Source: Actinomycetes bacterium | GTDB lineage: Bacteria; Actinomycetota; Acidimicrobiia; Acidimicrobiales; RAAP-2 | Direction: 5' to 3' | DNA length: 8,585 bases | Assembly: GCA_021826655.1 (NCBI GenBank) | Contig: JAKAZC010000106.1 | Coordinates: 1 to 8,585 of the forward strand | In this document: one piece after another, positions 6,160 through 8,585 of the stretch | Layout of the letters: every line of letters starts with the position of its first letter | How positions within the stretch are numbered: the first letter of the stretch is position 1 | Notes under the pieces: generated by a model | The model's database searches: none | What the model saw: the letters and a program-made list of their open reading frames with translations, nothing else | What the model was told of the DNA's origin: nothing | Translations under genes and position numbers: made by a program

Positions 6160-6239
6160 GCGACGACCGGGAGGCAGGTACCGGCTGACCACCGCCCCCC
6201 CGTGGCCCCTCGGCGACCCGGTCGGGACGTGCCCGAAGG

Positions 6240-6279
6240 GCTCACCGAACCCTCACACTTCGTCCACGGATCGCTCACC
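6240..6279 (+). promoter_or_regulatory. Four PHO-box-like direct repeats, 11-bp period
   Basis: The seven-base units GCTCACC, CCTCACA, GTCCACG and GCTCACC begin at 6240, 6251, 6262 and 6273, exactly 11 bp apart. Streptomyces PhoP PHO boxes are 11-nt direct repeats whose core is GTTCACC. The outer units match that core at 6 of 7 positions, the inner ones at 4 and 5. The array ends 56 bp before the start of the small secreted protein gene and 130 bp upstream of the leader ORF, so it could serve either divergent gene. No clear -10 box was found between the array and 6336. The regulator is inferred from spacing and core only. Confidence 0.5.
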
Positions 6280-6335
6280 TGCCGGGGGGACCATGGCCAC
6301 CGTCAAGCAGCACACCCCATCCTCGAGGAGACACC

Positions 6336-6971
6336 ATGTTGCAGAAGTTCATCGCTCCGGTCGTCGTCAGTGGCGCCCTGCTCGGGAGCCTGGCTGTCGG
6401 CGGGACCGCGTTCGCCGCATCGCCCAACACGTCCGCCACGGCCACGGCCCCTGCCGCCGCCCACCACGCCCACGGCAAGTCCCGCCCCTGGTGGAAGGCC
6501 CACCGAAGGAGCATCCGCGCCGAGGGGCTGGCCGTCAGCGCCAAGACCATCGGTGTCACCCCCCACGCCCTGGTCACCGAACTGAAGACGGGGAAGTCGA
6601 TCGCCCAGGTCGCCGGAGAGCACGACGTGAGCGCCTCGACGGTGGTTGGTGCACTCACCTCGGCCGCCGATGGGAAGGTGGCGGCCGCCGTCACCTCCGG
6701 CAAGCTCACCCAGGCCCGGGCGGACAAGCTGACGGCCGCCCTACCGGCCCGGATTACCAGAGCCGTCAACCGGGTCCACGAGGGCAACGTCCCATGCGGT
6801 GGCGGCGCCGGGCCGTGGGCGGGGATCCCGATCCACGGCCCGGCCGCGCCCGGCACGGGCCGTCATGACCTGTTCGAGGATCCGTGCGGCTCGGTGAGTC
6901 GCCAACCGAGGGTATCTCGCCGGTCCCGGACGCAGGACACCACCTCCCACGCCTCCGGCGTCCAGAGATAG
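6336..6971 (+). CDS. Small secreted helical protein (LTQAxAD-type repeat protein)
   Basis: 211 residues; function unknown. GAGGAG at 6325-6330 lies 5 nt before the ATG. Signal peptide 1-27 (MLQKFIAPVVV..., cleavage after AFA). Ala/Thr/His linker about 29-50. The helical domain, about 62-145, contains SAKTIGVTPHALVTELKTGK and SIAQVAGEHDVSASTVVGAL, then KVAAAVTSGKLTQARADKL. This pattern (a 'level, depth, LTQAQAD' motif ending in a V-N) is common in secreted actinobacterial and firmicute proteins of the DUF2680 kind. The tail from about 150 is Gly/Pro-rich, and from 176 it is antisense to the end of the DUF3293 gene. The last ~35 residues look like read-through rather than a domain. The gene sits below the PHO-like repeats, so phosphate-responsive expression is possible. 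Confidence 0.72.
   Translation: MLQKFIAPVVVSGALLGSLAVGGTAFAASPNTSATATAPAAAHHAHGKSRPWWKAHRRSIRAEGLAVSAKTIGVTPHALVTELKTGKSIAQVAGEHDVSASTVVGALTSAADGKVAAAVTSGKLTQARADKLTAALPARITRAVNRVHEGNVPCGGGAGPWAGIPIHGPAAPGTGRHDLFEDPCGSVSRQPRVSRRSRTQDTTSHASGVQR
6807..6863 (-). terminator. 12-bp hairpin with a competing third strand, after the DUF3293 gene
   Basis: Bases 6807-6818 (GCCGGGCCGTGG) are perfectly complementary to 6833-6844, with a 14-nt loop that itself contains GGGATCCC. Bases 6856-6863 (CGGGCCGT) repeat part of the left arm and can pair instead with 6835-6842, an 8-bp stem. On the - strand the structure starts at the DUF3293 stop codon, the right place for a terminator. It has no T-run. On the + strand it lies inside the tail of the secreted protein gene, so it may also stop transcription from that side. 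Confidence 0.5.
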
Positions 6972-7333
6972 ACGGCGGACTGGCCGTGGCGGCGGCCGAG
7001 GGCACGGGCCTCCTCCTCGGACAGTCCGGTCACCGCTGCCCCCGCTTCGGCATGCCCGTGGTCGGGAGCCCGACCGATGGCCGGCCACCACTGCAGTCCC
7101 CGGGTGGCCAGCTCTCTCGACAGGATCCGGTGCCTCGCCGCGTTGACGTCGTCGGCGAGGAGCACGCCGCCGGGGTTCCATGCCGTCACCACGGTGAGCG
7201 GCGTGGCCAGTCCCTCCGGCCAGGTGCCCACGTCTCCCGGAGCGTCGGGTGTGATCCGCAGCGCAGGACGGCCAGGGGGCTCCAGGTCGACGAGCGCGGT
7301 GCGGTACGCGTCCCAGTCCCGGTCGGTGGCCAT
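6863..7333 (-). CDS. DUF3293 domain-containing protein
   Basis: 156 residues from ATG 7333, probably cytoplasmic (no signal or membrane segment). The whole chain looks like one DUF3293 domain: DRDWDAYRTALVDLEPPGRP at the start, TVVTAWNPGG (47-56), NAARHRILSRELATRGLQWW (64-83), a central Gly/Glu section, then GQSAVYLWTPEAWEVVSC (117-134) and a short GWRL end. No reaction is known for this family and no catalytic motif is evident. The gene starts 14 nt after the phosphoesterase stop, and the spacer is a run of nine G followed by CGCCG, which supplies the ribosome binding site. Co-transcription with the phosphoesterase is very likely. Its 3' 109 bp overlap the convergent secreted-protein gene. 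Confidence 0.82.
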   Translation of the reverse strand: MATDRDWDAYRTALVDLEPPGRPALRITPDAPGDVGTWPEGLATPLTVVTAWNPGGVLLADDVNAARHRILSRELATRGLQWWPAIGRAPDHGHAEAGAAVTGLSEEEARALGRRHGQSAVYLWTPEAWEVVSCVRDRRDTLGWRLTEPHGSSNRS

Positions 7334-7347
7334 CGGCGCCCCCCCCC

Positions 7348-8585
7348 TCAGCCGTCCGACCCGGGCGCCCCGACCACCGGCCCGGACTCCTGGGTCGGCA
7401 TCCGCTGCGGGTCTGGAATCGGGAGCACCGGTTGGTCGCTGCGGAGCTCGTCGATGTCCCCGGGCTGGCAGCCCAGCGCCTGCACCCTTGCCGGCGTGTC
7501 CCCGCTGGTCGGCGGCAGGTCCGGGGCAGCGGTGACCCGCTGGCCCATCCGGAGGGTCGAGGCGAGGGTGCCGACGGTGGCACGCCGCCAGGCGGACAGG
7601 TTCGGCGCGGTGACCCCGAACCGCTCCTCGAGGAACCGGAGTTGCGACGTGTGGTCGAACGTGTCCGACGAGATGTGCCCGCCGCGGCTGAACGGCGAGA
7701 CCACCAGCATCGGAACCCGGAAGCCGAGCCCGATCGGGCCCGCGACACCACCGGCATCGGTCGGGAGCGGACTGACGGTCACGTATTCGCCGGCCGTGCC
7801 GACCGGCGGGACGGGCGGGGGGACGTGGTCGAAGAAGCCGTCGTTCTCGTCGTAGCTGACGAACAGCACGGTCCTCGCCCAGACCCCCGGGTCGGAGATC
7901 AGGGTCGAGAGCACCTGGTCGATGAACCAGGCACCGAGAGCCGGCGGGGCCGGCGGGTGCTCGTCGTAGCCGAGTGGCGGGACGATCCACGACACCGCCG
8001 GCAGTGTGCCCTCGCGGACGTCGGTGGCGAAGTCGTACGGGAAGATCGGCAGGAACGCCTTCCGGTGGAGCACGGACGACGGGTTCGAGTACTGGGAGAA
8101 GTAGGGGAGGACGGCATCCGAGATCGCCATCACCTCGGGATCACCGATCCGATAGGCGTCCCCAGGCGGCGTATAGACCTTCCACGACACGCCGGCGTCC
8201 TCGAGCGCCTCCGGCATCGTGGGCCAGCTGACGCTGAATTTGGCGTCCGGGCTGGCATTGGTCGTGAGGACGGGACCACCGTGGAGCCCGTCCGGGTCGA
8301 TGGTGCCCGATACCGCCATGAGCCGGTTCGGGTGGGTGGGCCCGAGCACCGACGCGTGGTAGCCGTCGCACAGGGTGAACGCGTCGGCCAGGGCGTAGTG
8401 GTACGGCAGGTCGGCACGGGTGTGGTAGCCCATCGTCAGCGGCCCGTACGACGGGCCTTCGAACTGGGTCGAGGCGTGGGTGGCGACGAACCCGTCGTTG
8501 GCGCCGTGGTTCCAGCACTGGTGCTGGGGGGCCCAGAAGTGGTTCAGGTCATGGGTGCACTCGCCGGTGCCGGCCGCGACGTCGA
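7348..8585 (-). CDS. Phospholipase C / acid phosphatase-type phosphoesterase, 5' end outside window
   Basis: C-terminal 411 residues of a PF04185-family phosphoesterase, which cleaves phosphate esters such as phospholipids; members are usually exported. The frame runs through the window edge: THDLNHFWAPQHQCW precedes the first in-window ATG (8433), so that ATG is internal. Landmarks counted from the first complete codon: CTHDLNHFW (9-17), QFEGPSYGPLTMGYHTR (40-56), DLPYHYALADAFTLCDGYHA (58-77), GPTHPNR (81-87), SYDENDGFFDHVPPP (243-257) with the metal-binding acidic group, and FDHTSQLRFLE (309-319). The N-terminal ENRSFD-type metal motif and any signal peptide lie beyond the window. The tail 351-411 is Pro-rich. 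First gene of a pair with DUF3293. Such enzymes are classic phosphate-starvation genes; its own promoter is not visible. Substrate (phosphatidylcholine or other) is undetermined. Confidence 0.9.
   Translation of the reverse strand, partial: DVAAGTGECTHDLNHFWAPQHQCWNHGANDGFVATHASTQFEGPSYGPLTMGYHTRADLPYHYALADAFTLCDGYHASVLGPTHPNRLMAVSGTIDPDGLHGGPVLTTNASPDAKFSVSWPTMPEALEDAGVSWKVYTPPGDAYRIGDPEVMAISDAVLPYFSQYSNPSSVLHRKAFLPIFPYDFATDVREGTLPAVSWIVPPLGYDEHPPAPPALGAWFIDQVLSTLISDPGVWARTVLFVSYDENDGFFDHVPPPVPPVGTAGEYVTVSPLPTDAGGVAGPIGLGFRVPMLVVSPFSRGGHISSDTFDHTSQLRFLEERFGVTAPNLSAWRRATVGTLASTLRMGQRVTAAPDLPPTSGDTPARVQALGCQPGDIDELRSDQPVLPIPDPQRMPTQESGPVVGAPGSDG

Noticed and set aside
6043..6192. Longer N-terminus for the GH3 protein
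   Set aside because: It would put 50 Arg-rich residues before the signal peptide and run through the predicted promoter and leader ORF.
6293..6868. Alternative + strand frame starting at ATG 6293 over the secreted-protein gene
   Set aside because: Arg/Pro-rich shadow with no ribosome binding site; the frame at 6336 has GAGGAG, a signal peptide and a recognisable helical motif.
8433..8433. ATG at 8433 as the real start of the phosphoesterase
   Set aside because: Highly conserved family sequence (THDLNHFW, QCWNHGAND, STQFEGPSYGPLT) is encoded in frame upstream of it, so the gene begins outside the window.

Overview
The window is about 70% GC with strongly G/C-ending codons. It carries Tat-type and lipoprotein signal sequences, GTG starts and a probable leaderless promoter, all of which fit a high-GC actinobacterium. 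The mix of extracellular ferritin-like proteins, a CxxHxxM cupredoxin and a DUF3293 protein recalls Acidimicrobiia, but that placement is a guess from gene content. No rRNA, tRNA, CRISPR array, insertion sequence or phage gene was found.

Left part (1-2127, + strand): the 3' part of a copper-binding cupredoxin lipoprotein gene, then two tandem ferritin-like genes whose stop and start overlap (TGATG). All three products are predicted to sit outside the membrane, so this looks like a metal-handling envelope operon. The two ferritin-like proteins are paralogues. They share an unusual N-terminal extension ahead of their export signals.

Middle (2128-3198): this stretch holds no intact gene. I read it as the collapsed remains of a flavin electron-transfer operon. 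In order it contains the first ~64 residues of a ferric-reductase-like membrane flavoprotein, the N-terminus of an FMN-binding protein broken by an in-frame TAG, and an ApbE-type flavin transferase that has lost its core. An 11-bp-periodic CAGG repeat lies upstream of it.

Right-centre (3199-6335): a large secreted GH3 glycosidase with a PA14-like insertion and a fibronectin-III-like tail, on the - strand. A -10 box lies exactly 6 nt before a 23-codon leader ORF, and the stop of that ORF overlaps the GTG start of the glycosidase gene. The divergent intergenic region contains four direct repeats spaced exactly 11 bp, resembling the PhoP PHO boxes of Streptomyces.

Right part (6336-8585): a small secreted helical protein on the + strand converges with, and overlaps, a - strand pair made of a phospholipase C-type phosphoesterase (5' end outside the window) and a DUF3293 protein. 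A 12-bp perfect hairpin with an alternative partner strand lies just beyond the stop of the DUF3293 gene. The phosphoesterase beside PHO-like repeats suggests, without proving it, that phosphate controls part of this locus.
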